64,000 bases of DNA from Paenibacillus sp. Soil787 (GCF_001429545.1 NZ_LMSP01000013.1:76206-140205); one strand, 5' to 3'. Positions 17,290 to 25,499 are shown, counted from the first letter of the stretch. The notes: generated by a model from the letters alone, not told the origin. Made by a program: numbers and translations.

Positions 17290-17330
17290 AAAAAACGAGC
17301 CGCCAGAACTTCTGGGGCTCGTTTTTTTTT
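17290..17330. terminator. Bidirectional rho-independent terminator
   Basis: AAAACGAGCC and GGCTCGTTTT form a stem continued by CCAGAA and TTCTGG, with a long T-run on the plus strand and an A-run on the other side. It separates the convergent nitroreductase and psuG genes. Confidence 0.92.
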
Positions 17331-17359
17331 GATAAGTCGAGGTCAGATGGACTCGACCT

Positions 17360-18271
17360 TTAGTTCTTAAGGGCAACCGCAACCTGCGCGGCCGTTTGCG
17401 CATTGTGGTAAACGAGCGCGATGTTCGTCTCCAAGCTGCGGCCTTCGGTCAGCTGTTTGATGCGCGCTAGCAGGAAAGGCGTGACCTTCTTGCCGGTCAC
17501 GTTCTGATCTTTGGCCTCAGCCAGCGCTTGCTGGATGACGCCTTCGATCTCGTGATGGTTCATCGCGGATTCCGCGGGAACCGGATTGGCGATGATGGCG
17601 CCGCCGGCTAGGCCCAGCTCCCACTTGGTGCGTAGCATGGCCGCGACCTCGGCTGCCTCATCGAGGCGGAAGTCTACGCCGTAGCCGCTTTCGCGGGCGT
17701 AGAAGGACGGGAACTCGCTCGTTTGGAAACCAACCACGGGAACGCCGTGGGTTTCCAAATACTCGAGCGTACGGCCGATATCGAGGATTGACTTCACGCC
17801 TGCGCAGACGACAGCGACGTTCGTTTGAGCCAGCTCCGTCAAGTCGGCGGAAACGTCCATTGTCACTTCACCTTCGCGGTGAACACCGCCGATACCGCCT
17901 GTAGCGAACACTTCGATGCCGGCAAGCGCCGCACCGATCATCGTTGCGGCTACGGTTGTCGCACCGATTTTGCCGGATGACAGGATGTAAGGGAAGTCAC
18001 GACGGCTGACTTTTTCTACATTGGCCGTTGTCGCAAAAGCCTCAAGCTCCTGCTCGTTCAAGCCGATCTTGATTTTGCCATCCATAATGCCAATCGTTGC
18101 TGGAACAGCGCCGTTGTCGCGGATGATTTGCTCACACTTTTTAGCCATTTCAATGTTCTGCGGATAAGGCATCCCGTGGGAAATAATCGTTGTTTCCAAG
18201 GCTACGATTGGTTTATTGTTCGCGAGAGCATCTTTCACTTCGTCGGTAAATGTCAGGTAGGATGTGTTCAT
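17360..18271 (-). CDS. psuG: Pseudouridine-5'-phosphate glycosidase
   Basis: Cleaves pseudouridine 5'-phosphate to uracil and ribose 5-phosphate. It is a 303-residue protein that matches the family over its full length, with [16 protein letters not shown] at the N-terminus, [23 protein letters not shown] and [19 protein letters not shown]. The ribosome site AAAGGAG lies inside the end of psuK, whose stop is eight bases upstream, so the two are translated from one mRNA. The pairing with psuK is the expected pseudouridine catabolic operon. Confidence 0.95.
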   Translation of the reverse strand: MNTSYLTFTDEVKDALANNKPIVALETTIISHGMPYPQNIEMAKKCEQIIRDNGAVPATIGIMDGKIKIGLNEQELEAFATTANVEKVSRRDFPYILSSGKIGATTVAATMIGAALAGIEVFATGGIGGVHREGEVTMDVSADLTELAQTNVAVVCAGVKSILDIGRTLEYLETHGVPVVGFQTSEFPSFYARESGYGVDFRLDEAAEVAAMLRTKWELGLAGGAIIANPVPAESAMNHHEIEGVIQQALAEAKDQNVTGKKVTPFLLARIKQLTEGRSLETNIALVYHNAQTAAQVAVALKN

Positions 18272-18279
18272 AATAAGGT

Positions 18280-19383
18280 TCAGTCTCCTTTAGTTATCGA
18301 TTGTATAGTTTGTAACAGCCGTTCTTCAGTTAGCTCACTGGCTGCGGATTGATCGGTTTGAAGCGTAATATGTGACGCAGCGAGACCATAGGTGCAGGCG
18401 TCCATATAGGTATGCTGATGCATCACACCATAAGCGATACCAGCAACGAGAGCGTCGCCTGCGCCGGTTACTTCCACGACTTTGGTAGGAATAGGAGGGA
18501 AAAGCTGCTCGCCTTCCTCGCCAACATACATAACACCCGTGCTGCCGAGTGTAATGAATACGTGTTTCACGCCCCGTGCCTGAATAGCTCTAGCCAGTTT
18601 GTCGTAATCTTGATCTATTATTTCTACCGAGGCACCAGCAAGCTGACAGGCTTCTTCAAGGTTAGGGAAGATCGCGGTAACACCATGAAGCTCCTGCGGG
18701 AGCTTTTTCGCTTTTTCGGAAGAGACAGGGTCAATGAATAGCGTGATGCCTTCTTCTTTACAGCGCTCAATTAATTCTTGGAGCGTATCCGCAGGCAAAT
18801 TCGTATCAGCAATGATGAGCTGTGAAGCGGCAATATGGGACCATTTGTCCATCAAAAGCTGGGGTATGCATTTATCGTAAATTTCCATGTTGGCAAAAGC
18901 CAAAAACATCTCGCCCGTGGCATCGAGCAGCGCCGTGTAAGTTCCTGTGTTCTCTCCCTGCAAGACAATCGTTTGGCTGACATCGACACCGCGCTTTCGT
19001 GTTTCCTCAAGCACCCACTGACCAGCCTTATCGTCACCGACAACGGTTAGGAGTGCTGTCTTGCAGGATAAACCAGCGAGTGTGTCCGCGATATTGCGCG
19101 CAACACCTCCGCAAGACTCGGTGACCGTTACCGGATTCGAGGAGCCCAGTCGAATGGTCATCTTGCTGGCAGCTTTACTGTCTAGGTTCGCGCCGCCGAT
19201 ACACATGACGGTTTGCTCATCAGAGGTGACATAGGCGCGGCCTCGGATCGTACCTTTCTTGGTCAACGCAGCAATATAGCCGGCAACAGCAGATCGGGAA
19301 ATGCCGATGGCACTGGCTATTTCAATTTGAGAAATAAATGGATTTTGACGTATAAGTGCTAAAATTTGCTGTTCACGATCCAT
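18280..19383 (-). CDS. psuK: Pseudouridine kinase with N-terminal helix-turn-helix
   Basis: Phosphorylates pseudouridine to feed PsuG. It is a 367-residue protein. Residues 1-55 form a winged helix-turn-helix ([24 protein letters not shown]), and the rest is a PfkB-family kinase with [12 protein letters not shown] near residue 95 and [18 protein letters not shown] near the C-terminus. The fused DNA-binding domain suggests that the kinase also regulates transcription, possibly of its own operon. AAAGGAG precedes the ATG. Confidence 0.93.
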   Translation of the reverse strand: MDREQQILALIRQNPFISQIEIASAIGISRSAVAGYIAALTKKGTIRGRAYVTSDEQTVMCIGGANLDSKAASKMTIRLGSSNPVTVTESCGGVARNIADTLAGLSCKTALLTVVGDDKAGQWVLEETRKRGVDVSQTIVLQGENTGTYTALLDATGEMFLAFANMEIYDKCIPQLLMDKWSHIAASQLIIADTNLPADTLQELIERCKEEGITLFIDPVSSEKAKKLPQELHGVTAIFPNLEEACQLAGASVEIIDQDYDKLARAIQARGVKHVFITLGSTGVMYVGEEGEQLFPPIPTKVVEVTGAGDALVAGIAYGVMHQHTYMDACTYGLAASHITLQTDQSAASELTEERLLQTIQSITKGD

Positions 19384-19462
19384 GAAAAGCTCCTTTCAAA
19401 CGAATAACTGCTTTTAGTTTAATGTACGTCCAAACAAATGTCTGCAAACAATTTAATGAAAC

Positions 19463-19503
19463 AAAAAAAAGCCTTCCCCTTAAACCGGGAACAAGGCTTC
19501 TTT
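19463..19503 (-). terminator. Rho-independent terminator
   Basis: Read on the minus strand, AAGCCTT and AAGGCTT pair around an inner CCC/GGG stem and are followed by a T-run of eight. It ends the transcript of the small gene at 19525. Confidence 0.88.
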
Positions 19504-19524
19504 AACGAACCTTCACATTACACA

Positions 19525-19914
19525 CTAAGAAGTCCGGGAACGATTGCCGAGTCCGAGCAGCCCGAGTAAACCAAGCAAACCTGCGTAATTCCACCAGGGC
19601 GAGGCTTTGTCTTTGGCCCCGCTAACTGCCTGGGTATGGACCTTTAGAGCCTTCATCGACGTTGGCGGAGTAAGCCCATATGCAGCCGAATGACTATTCA
19701 TACTGCCCATTGTACGCAAATTTCCATCCGCGCTAGGCATGCCGAAAGGATTCGTGTCAAAGAAAGTCGGTGAGCCTTGTTTGGCGGCTTCCCAACTATC
19801 GACTTGCGAAATCATTTGCTGATCAGGGGAATGCATACGATAGTGATGTGCCCCAAGGAGAGCCGAGATTGACAAAAAAGAAATCATACCCAGCTTAATA
19901 AATCTGGAAACCAT
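19525..19914 (-). CDS. Small exported protein with Trp/Gly-Leu C-terminal tail
   Basis: A 129-residue protein without an assigned function. An N-terminal hydrophobic segment (about residues 6-22, ending ALLGAHHY) looks like a signal peptide or anchor. The middle is polar and low in structure. The C-terminus is WWNYAGLLGLLGLLGL followed by a basic NRSR tail. This tripartite end resembles WGxxGxxG-type and other C-terminal sorting signals seen in Gram-positive proteins. The start at 19914 follows GGAGGT by seven bases. Confidence 0.75.
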   Translation of the reverse strand: MVSRFIKLGMISFLSISALLGAHHYRMHSPDQQMISQVDSWEAAKQGSPTFFDTNPFGMPSADGNLRTMGSMNSHSAAYGLTPPTSMKALKVHTQAVSGAKDKASPWWNYAGLLGLLGLLGLGNRSRTS

Positions 19915-20021
19915 GATCCATACCTCCAAGACTTGTTGAATTGGTTCTGTAAGTGCAGGTATGGATATATTCCCCTAAGAGCAAGAACATATGCATTTTT
20001 TTGTGAAAATGAGAAAGGGGT

Positions 20022-20081
20022 ACAGAAAACAAAAAAATGAGGTGGCAAGGTTATTCTTGCCTTCTCATTTTTGTTTTCTGT
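20022..20081. terminator. Long hairpin, probable bidirectional terminator
   Basis: ACAGAAAAC at 20022-20030 and GTTTTCTGT at 20073-20081 form the outer part of a stem of about 26 pairs, with inner arms ATGAG/CTCAT and GGCAAG/CTTGCC around GTTATT. A/T runs on both sides fit a terminator. No gene ends close by on the plus strand. The LysM-GH18 gene ends 330 bases away on the minus strand. Confidence 0.6.
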
Positions 20082-20119
20082 CGATTGTAAGGGATAGTCT
20101 CGCCAGAACTCTAGTTAGG

Positions 20120-20295
20120 GGAACGTCGATTCGTTATTTTGTGAAATCTGTGATAGAAATCGAAATAAAGGAACGTAAGAGCGCTATTTGATCAAAATGA
20201 ACAATCCGGAGGCACAAAAACGATAAATAACGCATCGTTGTTCCTCTTCCTCATGATTTCAGGTGCTTTTCGTCCAAATAGCGGATCGACGTTCC
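20120..20295. repeat. Four-palindrome intergenic element E2 (AACG-N6-CGTT type)
   Basis: Four units lie at 20122-20135, 20172-20185, 20229-20242 and 20280-20293, each of the form AACG-N6-CGTT or a close variant. The first two are preceded by GG and the last two are followed by CC, so the element is two direct plus two inverted units. Centre spacings are 50, 57 and 51. The sequence is about the reverse complement of 38946-39118. It fills most of the gap 19915-20412. Confidence 0.85.
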
Positions 20296-20412
20296 CTCGG
20301 GCAAACTCTGGTTACCATAACTTAGTAAGTAAAGGGGAGAGGGGTATAACGTCCCAAAATGGTTTTTTTGGGACAGCCCCCTTCTGTATTTGCGACTCGC
20401 TTCCAGCGGATG

Positions 20413-21702
20413 TTAAGTTCGCTTCACGATTTTAAAATTTTCCTCAAGAAGAAGCCAGTTTTGCGGGAATTTAAGACCAAGCTTCCAGTAACTAATACCT
20501 CGTAAGCCAAGCTCTTTTAATAAGCGGAATTTTGCTTGAATAGAGCGTGCGTCCTCGAACCAGACGGTGTGCTCCTTGCCAGCATCATCCCAGTAGTTGA
20601 AGTGCGGGGCTTGCGCCGTGTAATCATACAGGATCTGCGCATTATGCTTACGGGCCAGATCAATAGCCGCTTGCGGAGAGACGGCCTTAGCAAAGGCGCC
20701 GCCGTGGACATAGGGCAGCGTCCAATCGTAGCCGTACAGATTTTGGCCCATCATGACTTTGGAAGCGGGCATCTCGCTTATGGCGTACTCCAGTACTTTG
20801 CGTACGGGACCGATGGGAGAAACGGCCATGGGGGGGCCGCCGCTGTAGCCCCATTCGTACGTCATGATGACGACGAAATCGGCGATTTGGCCATGCGCTT
20901 TATAATCATGCGCAGAGTACCATGCGCCAGCTTGAGCGGCGCTTGTTTTCGGCGCGAGCGCCGTAGACATCAAATAACCTTCTTGATGAATTTGTGCCGC
21001 GGCTTTACGAAGAAAGCGATTGTAGGCATCGCGGTCATCGGGGAACAAGTGCTCAATGTCGAAATGAATATCGCGGAATCCATATTGTTTGGCGGTGCTT
21101 TTAATGTTCTGAAGCAGATGATTCTGAACGGTTTCGTCCGTGAGGATGATATGTCCGAGCTCAGCGCTGAATTGATCATGTTCGAGATTGGTCACAACCA
21201 TCATCAAGGTGACACCATTCTGTGAGGCTATCCCGTGAAGATCGTCCAGCTGCGGGGCTTGGAGGGTGCCGTCCCTTTTAATACGGAAGCTGAATGGAGC
21301 TAAGTACGTAAGATGAGGAGCTGCTTCCTTGGCGGATTGAATGAGGACGGGCGAGACGTCAGTCCCGCGAGGCTCTAAATAGGCATTCACTTCTGCCTGT
21401 TTACGCGGGGTTGGCGGAATATAGAGGCGAAAGCCAACAGGTAAAGATTGATACATGGTTAGTCCATTGACGGAGGCAAGGGTATGCAGGTCAATTCCCA
21501 ACTTTTGGGCAATCAGATAAAGCCCTTCACCGGGCTGTACCCAGTAGTACGAGCCAACAATCGGAATGACCAATGCCTGTCCGATGACCAGGGATTGGCT
21601 GGGGGTCATCTCATTGACTGTTGCGATCGTATCCACCGACACTCCATACATTTGCGAAAGGCGGTATAACGTCTGTCCCTTCTGGATAACGTGGATTTGC
21701 AT
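20413..21702 (-). CDS. yaaH: LysM-GH18 spore-type N-acetylglucosaminidase (YaaH/SleL-like)
   Basis: A 429-residue protein. Two LysM modules (about residues 2-47 and 51-96) bind peptidoglycan; each has the YxLxQ/AxxxGxxxxT pattern. A GH18 chitinase-like TIM barrel covers about 105-429. The catalytic strand DIHFDIEHLFPDD supplies the acidic residue, and MTYEWGYSGGPPMAVSP is typical of the spore-lysin branch. There is no signal peptide, as in Bacillus YaaH and SleL, which are packed into the spore coat or cortex. GGGAGGAA precedes the ATG. Confidence 0.92.
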   Translation of the reverse strand: MQIHVIQKGQTLYRLSQMYGVSVDTIATVNEMTPSQSLVIGQALVIPIVGSYYWVQPGEGLYLIAQKLGIDLHTLASVNGLTMYQSLPVGFRLYIPPTPRKQAEVNAYLEPRGTDVSPVLIQSAKEAAPHLTYLAPFSFRIKRDGTLQAPQLDDLHGIASQNGVTLMMVVTNLEHDQFSAELGHIILTDETVQNHLLQNIKSTAKQYGFRDIHFDIEHLFPDDRDAYNRFLRKAAAQIHQEGYLMSTALAPKTSAAQAGAWYSAHDYKAHGQIADFVVIMTYEWGYSGGPPMAVSPIGPVRKVLEYAISEMPASKVMMGQNLYGYDWTLPYVHGGAFAKAVSPQAAIDLARKHNAQILYDYTAQAPHFNYWDDAGKEHTVWFEDARSIQAKFRLLKELGLRGISYWKLGLKFPQNWLLLEENFKIVKRT

Positions 21703-21799
21703 AGGGGTTCCTCCCTTTCTTCGTAAGCAAAGGCGTGAATTCCGAGCCTACTTGTTTCTTTACCTTATTCGAAGGGAAGGGGATGGGTGTATGTCTACT

Positions 21800-21862
21800 G
21801 GAAAATGACTGCAGGAAAATGACTGTAGGGAAATGACCGCAGGAAAATGAATACAGGGAAAA
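21800..21862. repeat. 14-bp tandem repeat, about 4.5 units
   Basis: Units GGAAAATGACTGCA, GGAAAATGACTGTA, GGGAAATGACCGCA and GGAAAATGAATACA follow one another from 21800 to 21855, then a partial fifth. It lies about 100 bases upstream of the LysM-GH18 start codon, in its likely promoter region. The remainder of the gap 21703-22162 holds the terminator and gene remnant listed next. Confidence 0.9.
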
Positions 21863-21870
21863 AGCAAAGA

Positions 21871-21919
21871 ACTCGATTGACATCCATGCCGCGATGCGGC
21901 AGGTAGAATCGAGTTTTTG
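21871..21919. terminator. Hairpin, probable terminator
   Basis: ACTCGATT (21871-21878) and AATCGAGT (21907-21914) enclose an inner GCCGC-GAT-GCGGC hairpin. T-rich tracts follow on both strands. It would end transcripts from the TetR gene and remnant on the minus strand. Confidence 0.75.
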
Positions 21920-21939
21920 CGATTATAGACTTTGCTGCC

Positions 21940-22106
21940 TCACCTCAGGAGCTGAACGGTCAGCGCAGGATGCGAGATAGGGAAGTGGTGAACAGCCGCT
22001 ATCTCCATCGTGCGCGCGGAGCGAAAGCGCTCCGGCAGTTGGTACATCCGATCCTGGGCTCCCCTATGAACCCTGTACCGCCTGTGATGAAAATATGTGT
22101 CATCAT
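21940..22106 (-). pseudogene. Deleted remnant: dehydrogenase start joined to a hydrolase-like end
   Basis: A good ribosome site (GGAGGGCAGG) leads into MMTHIFITGGTGFIG, an unmistakable nucleotide-binding start of an extended short-chain dehydrogenase or epimerase. Homology stops after about 16 residues and the frame closes soon after. In another frame the sequence continues as QLPERFRSARTMEIAAV and then HHFPISHPALTVQLLR and stop, which looks like the end of an alpha/beta hydrolase around its catalytic His. I infer an internal deletion that fused two genes of a TetR-controlled operon. The second identification is weak. Confidence 0.6.
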
Positions 22107-22128
22107 AATTGCCTGCCCTCCATTTTAT

Positions 22129-22146
22129 TAGTACTAAATAGTACTG
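22129..22146. promoter_or_regulatory. Probable TetR operator before the deleted gene
   Basis: TAGTAC-N6-GTACTG, an inverted repeat inside TTAGTACTAAATAGTACTGA. The same half-site and the same six-base gap occur at 22747-22766, upstream of the TetR start. The site lies between the TetR gene and the remnant it probably controlled. Confidence 0.6.
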
Positions 22147-22162
22147 ATCGTGATTAAAAAAA

Positions 22163-22744
22163 TTACTTTAGCAACAAGGCTAAAGTAGAAAGAGTTTGAC
22201 TGAGCATGGCTGGATCTTGGCTTGCATGCTGCAGGAACAGCCCGCCTTCAATCGTCGAAACGATCAATTGAGCCGTGGCTTTTGTCGGCAGGGTGGCTGA
22301 AAACTCCTTGTTATGAACACCCTCGATGAGCAGGGCTTCCACCGTAAGCATTTGCTCCCTGAAAAAAGCCCTCACTTTTTCCCGAAGTACATCTGCATCC
22401 TGCGGCATCTGTGTGTACAGGGTGAGAAACGGGCATCCGCCTAAAGAAGTCCATTCAAGCCCTGTCAGCACTTGCAGCAGAGCAGTGAAGCGCTCCTGCA
22501 CACTTAATTCTGAACGTGACACAGTCTTCTGAATCATATCGTTATAGGTGTGTATTAGTTGTTCAAGAATTGCGCCCAACAGGTCTTCTTTGCTTTTGAA
22601 ATAATAATAAATGTTCGTTTTGGATACTTTGCTCACGGCAACGATTTCGTCCATGCTGGTTGCTAAGTAGCCTTTTGTCAGGAACAAGTCTGTTGCCACT
22701 TGAATCACAAGATCACGGTTGGTTAATTTCTTTTGCTTTTTCAT
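22163..22744 (-). CDS. TetR-family transcriptional repressor
   Basis: A 193-residue TetR protein. The N-terminal helix-turn-helix covers residues about 10-55 (MDEIVAVSKVSKTNIYYYFKSKE). The C-terminal ligand domain has LGGCPF in the middle, a feature of TetR regulators of stress-type dehydrogenases and reductases. ATG 22744 is chosen, though no strong ribosome site is seen; GTG 22753 is possible. The probable operator at 22747-22766 overlaps the start, fitting autorepression. The downstream target gene is now a remnant, so the protein may have lost its local function. Confidence 0.88.
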   Translation of the reverse strand: MKKQKKLTNRDLVIQVATDLFLTKGYLATSMDEIVAVSKVSKTNIYYYFKSKEDLLGAILEQLIHTYNDMIQKTVSRSELSVQERFTALLQVLTGLEWTSLGGCPFLTLYTQMPQDADVLREKVRAFFREQMLTVEALLIEGVHNKEFSATLPTKATAQLIVSTIEGGLFLQHASQDPAMLSQTLSTLALLLK

Positions 22745-22746
22745 AA

Positions 22747-22766
22747 ATAGCACTATACGGTACTAT
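22747..22766. promoter_or_regulatory. Probable TetR autoregulatory operator
   Basis: ATAGCAC-N6-GTACTAT, an imperfect inverted repeat directly at the TetR translation start. It shares half-site and gap length with the site at 22129-22146. Confidence 0.55.
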
Positions 22767-22853
22767 AAATCAATTGTCAAATCCGAAATGTATATCTTAC
22801 ATTCGAAAGAAGATAATAGCATTATTGGAAATTGACTCGTAAGGATGCTGCAC

Positions 22854-23627
22854 ATGAGAACCAAGCCACGCCGTCAAATTGCGTTCGTCACTGTATTAGG
22901 CATAACCCAATTGCATTTGCGCAATCCCTTCATTATTGTATGGTGGGCCGCTGCCTTTCCGGGCTTTGGTCATTTATTGCTATCCAAATATATTCGCGGC
23001 TTTATCCTTATTGGATGGGAAATGCTCATTAATTCCCAGATGCATTTGAACGAAGCGATCGTATACACCTTCACAGGTCAATTCGAGCGGGCCAATGAGG
23101 TGCTGAATATTAGGTGGATGTCATTGTATGTGCCTGTTTATTTATTTGCAATCTACGACAGCTATCGAACCACCGTGGATATGAATCATCAATTTATTTT
23201 AGCTAAAAGGGAGAATGCCCCGATTGATTGTTTTAAAATGTCCGGTATGGAAATTAACTATCTAGATAAGCGCTCGCCATGGCTGGCGATGGTCTGGTCC
23301 TTGTTAATGCCGGGAATGGGACAGCTTTATTCCCATCGGATTATCAATGCTTTTTTTATACTTGTGACCTGGATTTCACTTTCCTATATGTCTCATTTAC
23401 TCGAAGGAATTCACTATTTACTCATGTGGGACTTAGCACAGTCGGCTCGTGTAGTGAAAATGCATTGGCTTATATTTTTACCCTCTTTTTATGGTTTTTC
23501 CGTCTACGATGCTTATGTAAATACAGTAGAATATAACAAACTGTTTGATCACGAGCAGGTTTGCATGCTCCAAGAGAACTATCAACATCGCCAATTTCCA
23601 TTTCCTAAATCTCCGCTTCGAAAATGA
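22854..23627 (+). CDS. Conserved membrane protein of unknown function
   Basis: A 257-residue protein that I do not recognise as a named family. It has about five hydrophobic segments. Two related blocks, AAAFPGFGHLLLSKYIRGFIL near residue 40 and LLMPGMGQLYSHRIINAFFIL near residue 155, share a P-G-x-G-x-L pattern, as in small TM2-like proteins that appear duplicated. Between them are polar loops with YDSYRTTVD and YDAYVNTVEY, again alike, so the protein is probably an internal duplication. TAAGG precedes ATG 22854. The next gene follows after ten bases. Confidence 0.75.
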   Translation: MRTKPRRQIAFVTVLGITQLHLRNPFIIVWWAAAFPGFGHLLLSKYIRGFILIGWEMLINSQMHLNEAIVYTFTGQFERANEVLNIRWMSLYVPVYLFAIYDSYRTTVDMNHQFILAKRENAPIDCFKMSGMEINYLDKRSPWLAMVWSLLMPGMGQLYSHRIINAFFILVTWISLSYMSHLLEGIHYLLMWDLAQSARVVKMHWLIFLPSFYGFSVYDAYVNTVEYNKLFDHEQVCMLQENYQHRQFPFPKSPLRK

Positions 23628-23637
23628 GGGTTACACC

Positions 23638-24099
23638 ATGCATGTAATAGCATCATTTGAACACTCGATCTATTTGGAGCTGGCGATTACTGCTCTTGAA
23701 GAGGCGGGTATTCCCAAGGAACATATCTATGCTGTTTCTTTGCAGGCGAGATCCAACAAACCGAAGATGTTCGACACGATCCATCACTCTGATGGCGTTA
23801 GTCTATTTGATGCTGGGATAGCCCTGGCAACAGCGCTCACGGTAGTTGGCTCTACCTATGGCTTTATTTTAAAAGGAGGGGCCATTCTTTGGGGCGTTAT
23901 CGGCGCAGCTGTGGGCTTCACCATCGGGGTCTTCATTGATATTGCCTATAAAAAAAAGAAGAAAGCGAAAACGAATCTCCCATCCCGAAACAAAATGACA
24001 GAAGTTGTTGTGCTCGTCGCTTGCGATAAAGAGGAAACCAAGCAAATTCAGGATGTTTTCTGGGAGCATCATGCCTTTGGAGTAGCTATTTGTGAATGA
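23638..24099 (+). CDS. Small membrane protein with glycine-zipper segment
   Basis: A 153-residue protein. The N-terminal 60 residues look like a soluble alpha/beta fold (HVIASFEHSIYLELAITALEE). A Gly-rich hydrophobic double segment follows at about 65-103, then a Lys cluster, then a soluble C-terminal region (VVVLVACDKEETKQIQDVF). The order resembles stress-type proteins with a central glycine-zipper insertion. GAGGG precedes the ATG at 23638, and the gene probably forms an operon with the one before it. No function is assigned. Confidence 0.7.
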   Translation: MHVIASFEHSIYLELAITALEEAGIPKEHIYAVSLQARSNKPKMFDTIHHSDGVSLFDAGIALATALTVVGSTYGFILKGGAILWGVIGAAVGFTIGVFIDIAYKKKKKAKTNLPSRNKMTEVVVLVACDKEETKQIQDVFWEHHAFGVAICE

Positions 24100-24359
24100 A
24101 TTTCTGCTGTGCAGAAACCAGGATAGGATAGACCCGTGCCGAGTTAATGCTTGAGCGGGTTATTTTTGATGTTTTGGGGTTAAGGGGGAGGCGGAAACTT
24201 CCCCCTGTTTAGCATGCAATTTGCTGAGTTGAGTGAGATTGTGGCGCAATGCGTAATCATTCAGTAAGTAGCTATGCGTTCTTGGTGCTTGTTGTTTGTT
24301 TTCTTGGCTTGTTTTGTTTGTCTTGTCTGTCTGGGTGAAAGGGGGAATTAAGCAGCCAA

Positions 24360-24540
24360 GTAGTACAACGTACAACAATTTCCTTGATTTCTTCTGTATG
24401 AGCTAAAGATGTTGTATGTCGTACAACAATTCAGTCTTTTTATAGGCTATAGAGCCATTTTCGGCTGGGATTGTTGCATTTTTTGCAACATTTACATGGA
24501 TAACGTGGATTAGCTTGCAAAATGTTGCACAACGTACAAC
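24360..24540. repeat. Four-palindrome intergenic element E3 (GTTGYA-N5-TRCAAC type)
   Basis: Four 17-base inverted repeats lie at 24360-24376, 24411-24427, 24473-24489 and 24524-24540. All have six-base arms close to GTTGYA and TRCAAC around a five-base loop; only the first has an imperfect left arm. Centre spacings are 51, 62 and 51. In the first two, the right arm is followed by AATT. Reading the last two on the other strand gives AATC and ATTT, so units 3 and 4 look inverted. The rest of the gap 24100-24760 shows only a short hairpin (24105-24119) and the palindrome at 24654. Confidence 0.85.
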
Positions 24541-24653
24541 TTTACACGTACCAAGCAAACGAATGATTAAGCATATACGTCTTGAGCGGTGTAATGCGTT
24601 TAGCTCCGCATAATAACCATGTAAGCCGCGCATTAGTATGCCGAAGCAATTGG

Positions 24654-24673
24654 GTACTATTGGTAAATAGTAC
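24654..24673. promoter_or_regulatory. GTACTAT-N6-ATAGTAC palindrome before the YiaAB gene
   Basis: A perfect seven-base inverted repeat with a six-base gap, 24 bases upstream of a TATACT box (24697-24702). Its half-sites are the same words as in the TetR operators at 22129 and 22747 but in everted order. It is a candidate regulatory site for the gene at 24761. Confidence 0.5.
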
Positions 24674-24760
24674 TATCTGGGATGGAAAATTTCTCCTATA
24701 CTAAGTAACAAGAGCAAGACATTAAAGCGTTGCGGCAGCAACCACAGGGGGCTTACGGAG

Positions 24761-25222
24761 ATGATGGATCAACGGAGACGGAATACGGCGGCATTTACTT
24801 TTATGGCATGGACATCCTTCATTGGGGCATTCCTGGCGATGTTCATCGGGATTTATACGTTGGAAGAATCACTGAGTGTTAAAGGTTATTTCGCAGTGTG
24901 CGCGTTATTCCTCACGATGTCGGCTTTTGTCTTACAGAAGGTCATTCGTGACCATTTGGAGGATGGCTACGGTTCACGCAAACGCAATACATCGGCTTTC
25001 ACTTTCTTGGCATGGAGCTCGTTCGCTCTAGCGCTTCTGGGTATGTTTATTGGGATTATTAACTTGGAGCAGCTGCTTTCTGTCAAAGGTTATTACGCTG
25101 TTACGGCTTTGTTCCTGACGATGTCTTCCTTTGTTCTTCAGAAAACGGTACGTGACAACAACGATGATGAGCTCCTGCAGCCGGTTGAAAATAAATTAGA
25201 AAATAAATTCGAAGAGCTGTAG
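24761..25222 (+). CDS. yiaA: YiaAB-type inner membrane protein, duplicated domain
   Basis: A 153-residue protein made of two nearly identical halves, each about 65 residues with two membrane helices. The blocks NTAAFTFMAWTSF and NTSAFTFLAWSSF start the repeats, and FLTMSAFVLQKVIRD and FLTMSSFVLQKTVRD end them. This is the YiaA/YiaB two-helix domain in tandem. The biochemical function of the family is not known. An acidic tail follows. The ribosome site is GGGGGC or GGAG close to tandem ATG codons at 24761 and 24764. Confidence 0.88.
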   Translation: MMDQRRRNTAAFTFMAWTSFIGAFLAMFIGIYTLEESLSVKGYFAVCALFLTMSAFVLQKVIRDHLEDGYGSRKRNTSAFTFLAWSSFALALLGMFIGIINLEQLLSVKGYYAVTALFLTMSSFVLQKTVRDNNDDELLQPVENKLENKFEEL

Positions 25223-25240
25223 TCACAGCACTTTGCCAAG

Positions 25241-25276
25241 AAGCTTAGTTCATGATCGATGAACTAAGCTTTTTTT
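25241..25276 (+). terminator. Rho-independent terminator
   Basis: AAGCTTAGTTCAT and ATGAACTAAGCTT form a 13-base perfect stem around GATCG, followed by a T-run, 18 bases after the YiaAB gene. Confidence 0.95.
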
Positions 25277-25335
25277 CAGTAGATAGACGCGTTGCGGCAC
25301 CACTGATGAATGAAAATTTTTAATTTTCAGGGCAG

Positions 25336-25419
25336 AAAGTATAAGTTTTATTACACTTCGCGTCATCAGTCTTGATAAACGCGCTCGTCCCAGAAGGACG
25401 ACGAAGGCGTTTATCCTTG
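25336..25419 (+). repeat. Dispersed hairpin repeat, copy 3
   Basis: Nearly identical to 8342-8423 over its whole length: AAAGTATAAGTTTTAT, then ACACTTCGCGTCATCAG, then the GCTCGTCC-CAGAA-GGACGAC hairpin, ending ATCCTTG. The outer arms here are AAACGC and GGCGTTT, against AAACTC and GAGTCGTTT in copy 1, so the outer pairing is kept by compensatory change. Again it follows a terminator. Confidence 0.88.
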
Positions 25420-25499
25420 TCTGCAACGGCCCCATTAACATACAGCTGTTGAGTAAGGAAATGGGTGCGAAATCTAACTCCAGATTTATCTTTCCCGGC

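Noticed and set aside
20536-21225. 229-codon open frame on the plus strand
   Set aside because: It lies entirely antisense to the LysM-GH18 gene, has no ribosome site and no family likeness, so it is a shadow frame.
22787-22803. Single AATGTA-N5-TACATT palindrome upstream of 22854
   Set aside because: It resembles the units of the four-palindrome elements but stands alone, so a chance inverted repeat or a simple operator is more likely.
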